A program made the translations under genes and the position numbers. Below the pieces are notes generated by a model. It searched no databases. It had not been told where the DNA came from and saw only the letters and a program-made list of their open reading frames with translations. From assembly GCA_034440615.1 (NCBI GenBank), contig JAOTOM010003814.1:62001-126000 (forward strand): 64,000 nt of DNA. Reading direction: 5' to 3'. This DNA is from Ashinkailepas kermadecensis. Its lineage: Eukaryota; Arthropoda; Thecostraca; Neolepadidae. This document shows positions 1-12,800 of this stretch, in pieces (the stretch's first letter is position 1; each line of letters begins with the position of its first letter).

Positions 1-2055
1 AACCTTTGCACTTTTTAGAAATTTAGTTCGAATTTTTGCTGGGGTGGCTTTATAAACCAGGATCAAATTGCTAAACAGACCTTGTTGCGTGAGCCCTGGC
101 CGAATCACCCGATCCATGTATTGCAATTATATATTGCAGTTATAAAAATTTAGCAAAACGCTTCACGCGCAGAATTGGCTTGTCTAGCTTTGATAGGCAA
201 TACCATATATTTAGTGCTCTTTCGCTTTTTATGTCATACCTTTCCTACTTGGACATTTTACGAACATCTCTTAGATTGATGCTGGATCTAGCTTAAGCAT
301 TGTCTGCCTGTAGTACTTCTCAGAAATCATCTGCGGCTCTGGAGGTTCGTCGCATTGGCGCCTCAGCTTGTCCGGCCATTCCTTCTGTGCTTTATAGCTC
401 TTTCACACAACTACTGAAAGATTGTGGGTTCGAATCTCACCTGTCCCTACTCTTCGCCCGCGTTCAATCGGCGTGAGAGATTGGCGACGCTATATGGCTC
501 AACGGTCGACGTGTCGTAAAACCAATAACCAACCATCGAATTAAAACTCTGTACCTTGGGCTAATTCATTCCAGATTTTCAAAATTTCTCAGTTTTCTTT
601 AGCTGTATTCCTGATGGATGCTCGGAAAGGCCGTGGAGGGGCGCGGTAAGGATGCGGGAAAACTGTTCTGTAGACGTCTCCGGGCACAGAAACACACAGA
701 TAAATTTTGACTACCTACCACAGTCCCGTGTTAGCACCATTGGCATAGATCGTCCTTTATACATGAATTCGAGAACTGGGTGTGGGGCAGCGAGAGCAGC
801 TGCCAAACAAACCCGGATCTCATGGCGCAAACTATACAGAATATGCTTGGAAAATCGATCGCTCCGCTTCCCTCCGCACATTTTTGGACATACCATACCA
901 GAATAGGTACGCTTGGAGCAGGGAGACGTGACACCCCCCCCTCCCCGCCCCCGGAACAAAAATGAAGTAGGCTAGGACGGGCCATGCACATAAATATTCT
1001 TTTGGTTTAAGGCGTAGGCAGTTTAACGTTTAGCGGATGCCGTAAACCAGCGGCTCGTCACTGGCAGGGTAGTTTGCAGTACCATAGTTTCCATAGATCA
1101 TTTATGTTGCAGATTCTCTCCCGTCGTGATCGGTTTGGTTGGGTTTGGTCGGCTTAGTCATGCTAACTCCAGAAAATAATCGATGCTTCCATGTCAGCTT
1201 GTCACACAAGGCTCAATTGAAGATACAAGGTATCAACACAGGGTATCAATTGAAGCTCGGATTCCCAGCCATGGCCGTAGCAGACCCCATACTGTGGTGC
1301 AAACATGGTGACATCTCCACCATAAACCAGCAAGCCAGCATTCGCCTGTCACACGAAAGACAAATTATCGGATTTAGCTCATTGTATTCAGCATTTACAG
1401 AAAGTAGCATTATTCATTATCGTGGTGGGCAAAGATTGTTCCGAGAGAAAAAAGCATAAAACATCAGTTGCATTTCTGGGTTGATTAATTAATTGTAGGA
1501 TCATTGTGTACATGTAGATTGAAGATGCAACAAACCTGAGCCATGTTCGTAATGTGAATGTGTAAAATCACTGCGCTACTGACCATGACAGCTTCACTCA
1601 CAATATAAACAAACATGATTTAGCTGATTGTGCGCATAACTCATGGAATTCTTTACCTGACTCATCAATTAAAATTTTTGTATCATATCTCTAAGCAATT
1701 AGCAAAGTAAACCATGGCATAGGTGTATTCACCGGGTGGCTGGGGGACATTTCCTCCAATTTTGTTTCCGTCACCCCAATTCTATTCACGAAACACGTTT
1801 TTTTCACGTGTTCCCATTTAACACAGCCTCAGATCAGATTGTCTCCGCACTGCGAAATATATACATCTCAAAGTCCGATGTCAGGTTCGACAAAAAGGGA
1901 AAAGGAAATAAGGGAAAGACCACCAATCTGTTCAGCTGGAGCCTCACTACATGGAGGTAGCAGTGTCAAGACGTGCAAATGAAATTCTCAGATCAGGCAC
2001 AGTGAATTGGAGTGGACCTTCTAAGTAAGGTGATACCCGTGGTGCGCATTGATAA
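1..2055. other. Intergenic sequence without recognisable genes
   Basis: Mixed-composition sequence with only short open frames (up to about 106 codons, at 1139-1459) that resemble no family I know and show no convincing splice context. Apart from the tRNA-like B box near 430 I see no repeat, RNA gene or regulatory structure here. Confidence 0.5.
397..450 (+). other. tRNA-like T-arm / pol III B-box relic
   Basis: GGTTCGAATCTCACC at about 427-441 matches the tRNA T-loop and pol III B-box consensus. A short complementary pair (CTTTCA/TGAAAG) lies just upstream where an anticodon arm would be. No convincing A box or acceptor stem is visible. The stretch GATTGTGGGTTCGA plus following CACCTGT is nearly identical to the tRNA-like unit at 53041-53118 on the other strand. 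A tRNA-derived SINE or tRNA pseudogene family is therefore likelier than a working tRNA. Confidence 0.4.
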
Positions 2056-2059
2056 ATAA

Positions 2060-2977
2060 TTGGTGTTGTCACCTGTCAGCTATTTTGCACTGAATTGTTA
2101 GCCACAAAATTTACACTCAGTTTACATTCCATTTCAACTGGGTGCCACATGATGTAACTGTTGCATTTCGTTTCAAGTGGTGGATATTCTAAGGTGCACG
2201 ATATGTACCACGGAGATGATTGAGGTGGCTGACCAACTGTTTGTTCGAGTTAGGCCCTGAGGACAAACACGATACCATTACATTTTTATTTATCGTGTTT
2301 TTCTTTGCCCCCGTATGTGGGTGTGCCAATCCTGGTCTGCGCATTTTCAACCGGCGATCACCCGTTTTTCCTGTGTCACCTCCCCTACACCTATACATCA
2401 ATATCCACCCATAGCATCAATCATTAGACTTCTTTGACCATGGGCCAGCAGATAGCTACGTTCTCGCTAATTATTTCTGTTCACCAACATCGGTGGACAT
2501 TTTCAACGGGTGCATCTTAAAGACGCATAGTACTACATCGTAGAGACTAGGGCACACCACATACACATTATTGAGGCTGTAATGAGCTTGCACCATTCCC
2601 CACACACAATTCACACACATAGCAGAAGTTGCAGACATTTTGTTTGAACAGCAATACTAATGGATCCACTCTCACCAGGAAGATAAACCAGCTATTACAC
2701 ATGGATTCATATGTCGTGAAAATAGTTTCAAGAGCAGCGGCAAGTGTGAATTTGAAAGTACTTATACTGCGATTATATTTTTCAGCAACACGTGTTGCTG
2801 TTAACCGTAGGTGCGCCCAGGGGGTCTGCCCCCTCAGTGGTGAAAGTTGTGTGGCCACTATTAAAATTATCGGGTTCACTCTCGAAAAGTGTTCAACCAT
2901 GCTACTTCGCGACATTTCTGGGTGCGCCCTTACTGCTGACCCTTCTCCCCACTTTTTGATACGCTCCTTCGCCTATA
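2060..2977 (-). repeat. 0.9 kb dispersed repeat, copy A
   Basis: Read on the minus strand, this segment aligns by eye over almost its whole length with 44965-45880 on the plus strand. Shared landmarks in the same order are ATAGGCG.AGGA.CGT at the start, GGTTGA(A/G)CACTTTT, AGTACTTTCAAATT, TGCAAGCTCATTACAGCC, GGTGTGCCCTAGT, TCATGATTGATGCT-like, CGGGTGATCGC, CACCTCAATCATCTC and CATCATGTGGCACCC. The two copies differ by many substitutions and small indels, so they are old. I recognise no protein. The family is probably a non-autonomous transposon or the untranslated end of one. A shorter related end lies at 49748-49835. Confidence 0.75.
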
Positions 2978-3437
2978 TTTTGAACAGATTAATGGGACAA
3001 TATTGTCAAAGTTTTAGTTCTCGGAGATATGTCCATATGCAAAATGACATCTATTTCAACTCAGACGCATAGTTCGATGAACTCAGTACCCCTTTATATT
3101 TGATACTAGCATCGCTTCATCTCGATTCGGTACCATACCGAACCGATATTTGCATTGTAAACAGCCTTATGGTAAGCTTCACGTTTTGTGAGTGCGTCCA
3201 CCTACCTTCAAATAACATTGAAATACGAACTTCTGTGTTTCATTCCCCCAGTCAGAAAACCATGGCGCAGACCGGGCGATTGCCTGCACCCCACCCTTAG
3301 GCAACATTCCGGCTCGATTTGGAAGATTAGTCAATAGACATATAAAATTGGTTCAAGTGACTGGAAGTTCAAGCATAACCTAAATCATGCCGTTTACCTC
3401 ATCGATCTAGCTTATAAATGTTAGTCGGACGTCAAAT

Positions 3438-3470
3438 CAGGGACGGATCCAAGGCAGGGACCGCCCCCTT
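3438..3470 (+). mobile_element. Relic of hAT-like MITE terminus
   Basis: CAGGGACGGATCCAAGGCAG resembles the CAGGGGCGGAT(A/C)C terminus of the elements at 49998 and 50428, followed by a C-run like theirs. No matching second end is visible, so this is at most a decayed fragment. Confidence 0.25.
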
Positions 3471-3660
3471 GAGACTTCAAAGACTGCATGCAGCTACGGT
3501 GCCCGTCCAACTGAATAATATTTCCACTTTTTAAGCTTGTTTCAACAGTTTACACGGATAGAATATAATTGAATCAAAATGGCAGTCTCCTCAAAGTGCT
3601 CGGGGACTTCCAAAGCAAGTGCTGTACATTGCCTTGGCTAAGGAAGTGCACAAGAGTTAA

Positions 3661-3755
3661 TACATACACATGCCGCACACATCAATGCATACATCAATGC
3701 ACGCATCAATGCGCACATCAACGCACACATCTACACACCAGCACACAATTCGGCG
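3661..3755 (+). repeat. 12-bp degenerate tandem repeat (ACATCAATGCAC-like)
   Basis: Six to seven imperfect copies of a 12-bp unit of the form CATCAATGCACA. No coding function is likely. Confidence 0.65.
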
Positions 3756-3958
3756 GATGCACACATCCTCCCACCACTAGAGCACGTCCATGGATCGTTT
3801 CAAAACGAGTGCCCTTCACCGCATTATTTGACATGGTCCATTCTTATGTTGGTAGCGGAAAATAAAGTTGAAGTAACGATGCGATTCAGTTTCTCGTCAT
3901 TTTGCTGCTCGACATGACCCAGCCGCCCGACTCGACCTACAAGCTCAGCGATTGTCAG

Positions 3959-4103
3959 TGGCAGTGACATGACATGACATGACATGGCAGTGACATGACA
4001 TGACATGACATGACAGTGACATGACATGACATGACATGACATGGAAGTGACATGACAGTGACATGACAGTGACATGACATGACATGACAGACATGACAGT
4101 GAT
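3959..4103 (+). repeat. (ATGAC)n pentanucleotide array
   Basis: A run of ACATG/TGACA pentamers, with interspersed CAGTGACATGAC variants that form a higher-order pattern. It creates spurious Met-Ser-Cys-His-rich open frames on the minus strand. Confidence 0.9.
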
Positions 4104-4386
4104 CAGACGGAACAGGAGGTGAAAATAGGGCGTCACAGTGGCCATTTGAAACAGCGCTAAAGCATACCACACCGGGCATCTCATTCGCGCTGCACCACCA
4201 GCAGGTCCACCACAAGAGGCTGCCACTGCACCTGCCACTGCACCTGGCACTGCCAGCTGACGCAGGAGGGAGCACTCCACCTGCGGACACGTGCGCCTGC
4301 CGATAGCGGTCGGCCTCGGCAGCACGTCGGCCTCGGTCATGTGTGAGATGACGCGCCTCCTGCTGTTGACATCCAGTTTCGAGTAG

Positions 4387-4446
4387 CTGACCTGGCTGAC
4401 CTGGCTGACCTGGCTGACCTGGCTGACCTGGCTGACCTGGCTGACC
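4387..4446 (+). repeat. 10-bp minisatellite (CTGGCTGACC), about 6 copies
   Basis: Perfect head-to-tail copies of a decamer. On the minus strand it reads as GQP or SAR repeats depending on frame. It interrupts the downstream end of the coding relic at 4470-4862. Confidence 0.9.
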
Positions 4447-4469
4447 GCAGCCGGGTCGTCCCGCGGCGG

Positions 4470-4862
4470 GCGACAACATCCGTGATATGTGTCGCGGAGA
4501 CCTTGGCCAAGGACTCTGGGATCTCGCCAAAAACCAGCTGGCGAATGTTGTCACTAGGTCGGAGAACTTGGTGTAGCTGGTAGGCGACCACATGAATCAG
4601 AGGAATCGCTCGTAGCGAGTGGCTTCTGGCCACACCACACTTCCCTGTAACAACGACGATCGCACTCTGCCACTCTCGCCTTTCCAGTAGGTGGTCTTGT
4701 CACATTCAAAGTAAATGCAGGCAAATTTACCGTTGGCAGCACTTATCTCAATGGTTGTTAGTTGGAATTTATAATCGCCACCCAGAAAGAAGGTGAGTTT
4801 CATAGAGTAGACATTGGCGACTTGTCCATCTTCCAACTTCGCAATTTCGTCGTCGATAGGGT
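4470..4862 (-). pseudogene. Broken coding relic with FFLGGDYKF motif
   Basis: From about 4862 downwards the minus strand encodes about 85 continuous residues, including the stretches DPIDDEIAKLEDGQVANVYS, LTFFLGGDYKFQL, AANGKFACIYFECDK and YWKGESGRV, before a stop. After a frameshift near 4620 another frame continues plausibly (PLIHVVAYQLHQVLRPSDNI) until the 10-bp array at 4446. The 'FFLGGD-KF ... AN---AC-xx-C-K ... W' arrangement reminds me of multicopy, transposon-associated proteins in invertebrate genomes, but I cannot name the family. The composition looks coding, unlike its surroundings. The stop and frameshift argue for a pseudogene or a poorly spliced exon. No introns could be placed. 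Confidence 0.4.
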
Positions 4863-5518
4863 CCAGAATTACAGATCCAGATATTACAGATATTTTCTTC
4901 AGGAGTCAGGATGTGATATTTGATCAGTTATTAAGATAATATTCCGCATATAGTGTCTTCCGGACCCTCTGGTTCTCCTTGGACCGTGTACTTTTGATGT
5001 CCTAAATCATACTTATAATGAGGAAAATATGCTTGCAGCAGCTAAAGCAGCTAAAGCAGCAGGTTCACTTGGCAGTGGATTCAGTATCGACCTTCGGTTA
5101 TGTGATGCTGAAGAAATTGACCTTGGTAGCACAATGGGGTCGATAGTTTCTGCACAACTCAGGATATCACGGTGATTAGGAGTTTCCAGTCTATTTTCCC
5201 TTCTAGTATCTTCCCTTTGTTGGTTTGACTCTGTGACCTTAAGCATTTACTTCATTGATGTCCCTAGCCTCGCGCCAGCGGCCAACGTGGCGGTCACAAT
5301 GCATGACACGCATCAACGTCCATGGACTCTGGTGACCAGAACGTTTACGCCATTTTGGACAAAGTCATGAGCATGTTACTCGTATGGTCCAGGCCTGTCC
5401 ATGGCTAAATCTACGTTTTGTGTCACGATTATAGTTTACAAATTATGGTGATAATCCGCCCCAACATTTTCCCCAGTGCTTCATGTTCAACAACGGGGGG
5501 TGGGACAAGTTATTTTTG

Positions 5519-5562
5519 GAGGCGTGCCGGACCATAAATGCCATTTGCGCCGCCTTTAAAGC
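5519..5562 (+). repeat. Short dispersed repeat, copy 1
   Basis: GAGGCGTGCCGGACCATAAA, then a -CATT-G-GCCGCCTTTA- tail, recurs with few changes at 56372-56420 on the same strand. No further homology is obvious on either side. The family is unknown. Confidence 0.55.
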
Positions 5563-6540
5563 GAGTGTGTTTTGCAAGCAAAGCTCAAGCAAGTTTACAT
5601 TTACGTTAAGAAAGTTTTACGTTAAGAAAGTGTGTGATGTTTTAGGTGCTGAAGGCTGGGGCCGGTCGGGGGACATCTCCCAAATGCTTAAATGGTTTTA
5701 GTTTTACTTTGCTCCTCCGCAAGATAATATGTAGGTAGAGTGGGGGTGAGGGATGATTTGAGAGTGATGAGGAAGTTGATTTTGCCAGGGTGCCGGCATT
5801 AGCCTACTCTTGTCGAAGAGCATCGAGGGGTATTTACCGCGAGGACAAGGAGGTAATTGTCCACACCGCCTATCACGCCGGCTGCCACGTGTTAGTTGTT
5901 AGTTGTGGGTTAGTGTAAGCATGTCATGCAGGGCTGTCAGTGGGGTAAGTACGGTGTATGGCAATTCGGCTCATCTACATCCGCTGTACCTCTGGGTAGC
6001 CGTTTTACGTTATGAATTGCAAGGTAAATCGGCCCATCGACTTCCGATTGCTCCTCTGGGAAGTCGTTCTACGTTGTGTTAATTTTTTCTTCCGCTTTCC
6101 TAAAGCAAGTCGGCTCATCTACGTCCGATGACACCGTTAGGTAACCATTTATTGAAGGAGTTCTGGGTGCTTGTCACCCAGAATCGTTGGAAGTGACAGA
6201 GTGTTGCCCTCTTTTTGGCAGAAGGCCTTAAGTGGCTGTCTTTGGGCGTTAAAGCTACTACAGTCTAGCAGGATGTGGCCTATGCTTAGTTTGGTATTGC
6301 AGGTGTCGCAGTGAGGTTTTGTATATTGGTCATCCTCTAGTTGAGGCTATGTTAGTTTAGTGCCACCAGTTCTAAGTTTAGTGAGGGTGATTTCCTTTTG
6401 TCGGTAAGATTTATTTTATGTGTTCCATGTGCCTACCGTCGCGTTAGTGTGATGTCGTGGGTGTGGTTGGATTTGTATTGTGTTGAGTTGTGTTGTATCC
6501 GTGTGTTCTGATGATGCTGACGAACGTGGCGTTGTAGAAG

Positions 6541-6579
6541 TGCTATGCAATTATATACTTGCTATATAATTGCATAGCA
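6541..6579. repeat. Perfect hairpin, 17-bp arms, 5-nt loop
   Basis: Arm TGCTATGCAATTATATA at 6541-6557 is exactly complementary to 6563-6579, separated by CTTGC. Part of the arm sequence (CAATTATATA) repeats again immediately downstream. Function is unknown; it may be a product of fold-back template switching. Confidence 0.85.
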
Positions 6580-9414
6580 ATTATATAATAGTTCAATGCT
6601 AATGCTTGCTTTGCGGGTCGGTCTGTTTCTGTTACCTAAGATGTTCGTGTGGCCCGGAATCTATAAGAAGTAAAGGTTCCTGTTTACGTCATGGGCCACG
6701 ATTTGTTGGATTCCGGTCATCAGCGAAAGTCAGCGTGAAGTTGTAGGTACTTCATATGCACAGTAATTAAATTTCCAGTTTTGTTGGGTTGGGCACTTTG
6801 GCCTCCTCAGGCCATTTCGTGCCATATGGTAATGGAACTATCAAAATAGAGTATGACGCAGGTAATGCAATCAGTTTGTCTAGATACGATCGCAAAGATA
6901 TTCCATCGCGACGATCGCCGCAAAGATACAGAATAGGTACGACTTTGATACTTCAGACCCGCAGTGAAATGAGCATGATAATTGTGTCACAGCCGTTGCC
7001 ATTTGCGGGCCAAAATGCCAACAGTGTGTTTCGTGGCGAGATCACGTCCACACCACCTGGCAAGTACCGCACCGCACCGCAATCACCTGGCTGGTATTCT
7101 GACCCGCAAATAAACGATGCGCTGCGGCACAGCATACCGACTCAGATCACCGAGATTCCCGGCTGACAGTCGACGCCCAGTTGCGTAATGCGACGAGTTT
7201 CTTTCCACCATAATGTAGATACAGATCTTTGTGGTGGTTCTTCGCGGTCTTGAACATACGCTATGTCTATTCTGTATTATAGCGGTCTGATTGCCATGAA
7301 ATCTGATGAGCAAAGCTATGCAAACCCAAACGACAAGTTAATTTACAACCAATGCATGCATCACACAAGCACGTTCGCCTCTCAAATGCGCGAACTACAT
7401 GTATAATTATTGTTAAACGCACACCACCAGTTAACTCGAGCAAGTTGTTCGAGGTAGGGCGACCGAGCAAAGTCAGATTAAGTCTTTTGAAAAATATTTT
7501 ACGTCCATTTTCGAGTATAACTACAAAAGTTCGTGGTTAGGCAACCAACATAAAGGTCAGGCGTATATGTTATAAGAGGGAATTTGCACTTGGCGATAAG
7601 ACCAAAACAAGAGAAACAAAATGTTGGCAACTTAGTTCAGATGTCAAGATCCATTTGTAATCAAACAAAAGAGCACCTTCTCACCTGATACTTCAGGTTT
7701 AATTAGAAGAGTCGCAGTTAGTTGCAAAGGCAATATTGATGCATGATGCACACTTGGTACCGAATCTGATACCATATGACATTATATATACAATAACGTA
7801 TTTGATTTTGTGGATCAATGCGGCATGCTTTTTCTGTGTGCGAGATATATCACTTGCGGTTCGATAGATACTTGTCTTGTTTAGAGTTGCATGACAGGAA
7901 TACTTGATACACATCGCAAACTATCTGAGTTAGTTATTTCTACCCTGCCCTACCCCACCACAACGGCATTTATGTTTGGGGCTAATGATTTCAAGCAGAC
8001 ATCCTGTTGGGTTTTCCATAATTGATCCTGGTGTGAGAATACTACAGGAAGATATTTGCTGTAAAACGTTTTTGTATATCAGGAGGTATTAGGTCTAAAT
8101 GCAAGAGTCAAGCATATACATAATTGTTCGCTGAGTGGCGCTACACTTCTGGTAGAACTGAAGTTATTTATATCTTCGGAAGCACTGTGCTCTCCAATTC
8201 AATTGTAAAATATGACGTCTTTTATCAGCGAGCCACACGATGTCTGAATATAAATACTTCAACTAAATATCACGAATATCTATATATCTTTGGAAGGCAC
8301 TGCCGGTCTTTTCAGTTCAGAAATACACGAGCTCGCACACCCCTATGGCACATATATGCTGTGTACTATAGACCCAGCAGCATGCAAGCAAATATAACAT
8401 ACCATGTAGCATAGGGTAACCATAGCAGCAAAACTTTGATAGACGAGGAAGAAGCAAATTGAACCACATCACATTTCTGCCTGCTAATAGCAATGCAGTT
8501 ATACAAAGAAAATACCTACAAGACACATGTTTGGACAAATAACCTTTTCTATCCAAATATGAACACGGAAATATTAGAATAGGAGGATTTCCTATCGTTC
8601 ATCAGGGGTGCTGTTGTCCTTGCGAAAGATGCGGAAAGCGCAGCATTTCGAACTTTATCCTAGAACGCAGGCAGCGAAGCGTCAAATCCAAGATGGTGGG
8701 AGGGATATGCAGACCAGGAAAGATGCCTCTCTCAATGGGGACCTCACTTAACGGACGACTTCCCTTGTAATAGTCGGAACTAATGGCTAGCCAGGGCGTC
8801 ACCACAACTCACAAACCTTAAAGACATCCATCACATGGGCCTCCTCATGAATTGTAGAGGTCTTCTTGTGAGAGAGGACATTCAGTCTTGTATGGGCCTC
8901 TTATAGGTATAGTGTGACGAGGTGATATCGGATCTTCCTGTAAGATTTGATTTGTGAGAGACATTGCATGGAACTCACTTGGTGGAATTTTCCTGCATGC
9001 CATGCCCGGATTTCCTAGTTGAGAAACAATGCGATTTCCCAAGGATACCCACGTTTCCTGCATGGGCGGCAAGATCGGGCTTCTGCTGCGGTGAGGGGAG
9101 GGGGACACCAGCCCTCTGTTCGTCCCTGCTGCATCACCTCCGCCCCAGGATGATTGTGTTAAGCCCGATGTTCGGCAACAAGGATTTGCAAGCACACGCT
9201 TAATTATTACCATGTCATTTCCGCAGGCACTGGTGTCACAATGCTGGTAAATAATGGCTCCAGAAACCCTAGCATTATCATGAAGTTCGCTTCAGGGATT
9301 TTAGGCTAGATAATTCAATCTAAGGCGTCAGTCAATTGGAATTGACAACGAAAAAGTCGCTGGCGCGGCGCGAGGAAACTTCTGACAATGCAACTTAGCC
9401 GGTTAAAAAGATGC

Positions 9415-9830
9415 TCCGATATCCGGAGCCGGAGGGCGTCGCCGTCGGGCACGCGCCGCCGCCTCGGCGGATCCGTCTTATCGCCGGCGACGCGGCCAGA
9501 ACTGCAGTCAAAAGACTCGGCGCGGATCCGGCCGCACCCGGCCCGCGAACAATGACCGGCCAGCGACGTGGCCAATACAGGCCTGCTCATCGGGCCGAAT
9601 TGGCCATCAGCGCGCCCGCCAGTCGGCCGCCGGTCGGCCGCCGGTCGCCGGCCGTGGCCAGAACCGGAAGATGCAGTCGGCCGGCGACCAGCGACCGCCG
9701 GCCGGTCACAGCCGGGCCGAGACGCACGCGCACGCGTCTCGGCCCGACGCCGCCGAACGGCTCTTCGCCACGCGACTGTGTTCAGGCGGCGCCCGCATCG
9801 GCGACTCGCGTTGTCCCGATGACATTCGCG
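9415..9830. other. CpG- and GC-rich block
   Basis: A sharp rise in G+C with many CGG/CCGGC words, including repeated GGTCGGCCGCCG. Both strands are open for 150-200 codons because the block lacks A/T-rich stop codons, so the frames are not evidence of a gene. It may be an unmethylated CpG island or promoter, but I see no convincing first exon. Similar words recur at 36150-36330 and 53930-54190. Confidence 0.5.
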
Positions 9831-9869
9831 TTTCGTGAAAATTGCAGCAGCAACGTCGGCCATGCGTGA

Positions 9870-10610
9870 AACCGATTGGTTGACACGGGGAACACTTGTT
9901 ACCGAGTATACGGGCGCATTGTTCTGTGCCCTAGCCATGCTGTGGCCTATTCAATGCCAGCCACGGGGAAACTCCTAGAGGCTGGGTGGGGGTGGTGCGG
10001 GGACGGATGCAATGGAGCTAAGAGGCATCGCTGCTCACGCACTCGATCCGCTGGCCAGTCGGCAGGAAGTGCCACATTTCCGGATATCGAGGGATCAGAG
10101 GGAGAACTGACGGCACGGCCGGCGGCTGTTGAGTCGGAGCGGGAGCTGTTAAAGCAGACTGACGGCGCTGTTGGCTTTATAAAGGAGCTGCCATATTGCT
10201 GGCGTTGATCAAGAATATCCCATCGAAAGAATGCGTAGGCCTATCTATGCTCGGTATGCAAATGCAATAACCTAGCCACATATCTCAACCCCATTTAATG
10301 CCACCAATAGAACCGAATCATTCCGGATATATAAGACGCTAGGTGAGGCCTATCTATCAGATATATAAGCTTCACATTCGTCTGCTATTTCTGGATCCAT
10401 CTCCGTGAGGCTGCTGTATTTTTATACAACGGCACTCAGGCATGACAACCAGCTTAATTAAATTAAATGTGGCACATTTATAAAGAACAATTGGACTGTG
10501 TAGCACATACCGATGAAGCGAAGACGAGAAAGAACCGAGACAACATCAATCGGTGGCAGACTCGTCAAATAAGGACAAGTACATACATCCAGAGGTGTGC
10601 AGAGACAGGG
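9870..10610. other. Intergenic sequence, nothing recognised
   Basis: No gene, repeat or RNA recognised between the CpG-rich block and the microsatellite. Confidence 0.5.
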
Positions 10611-10616
10611 CCAGAG

Positions 10617-12473
<1,857 letters not shown>

Positions 12474-12544
12474 ATCAGCATCCGAACAAACAACATCCGA
12501 ACAACTCCTCCACCCACTCTCCTCCAACTCTACCTATGACGTGT

Positions 12545-12800
12545 AAAAAGAAAAGGAAAAAACACAGGCAGGTATATGGATGTCAACACCACGGCCTAAA
12601 ACAAACGTGAAAATAAAATAAAAGAAAAGAAAAGACAAGAAAAGAAAAGAAAAGAAAAGAAAGAAAAAAACACAAAACAAACAAACAAAGAAAACAAAAT
12701 ATGAACAAACAACAAAAAAACAAAAAAAACTAAAACAAAACAAAACAAAACAAAACAAAACAAAAGAACAAAAACGAACTCAACCAAAACAAAACAAAGC
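12545..12800 (+). repeat. A-rich simple sequence (AAAAG)n / (AAAAC)n
   Basis: About 250 bp made almost only of A with spaced G or C, forming AAAAG then AAAAC pentamers. It directly follows the ORF1 stop. It could be the ORF1-ORF2 spacer, or an old LINE poly(A) tail that expanded. Confidence 0.85.

Larger units (their letters stand above)
4870..9400. other. Intergenic sequence, no recognised gene
   Basis: About 4.5 kb of unremarkable sequence with short open frames only (up to 125 codons, at 6789-7166). It contains a short shared repeat at 5519-5562 and a hairpin at 6541-6579. Nothing else stands out. Confidence 0.5.

Noticed and set aside
9315..9938. 207-codon minus and 152-codon plus frames at 9.4-9.9 kb
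   Set aside because: Mutually overlapping frames in a GC-rich block with no recognisable protein features.
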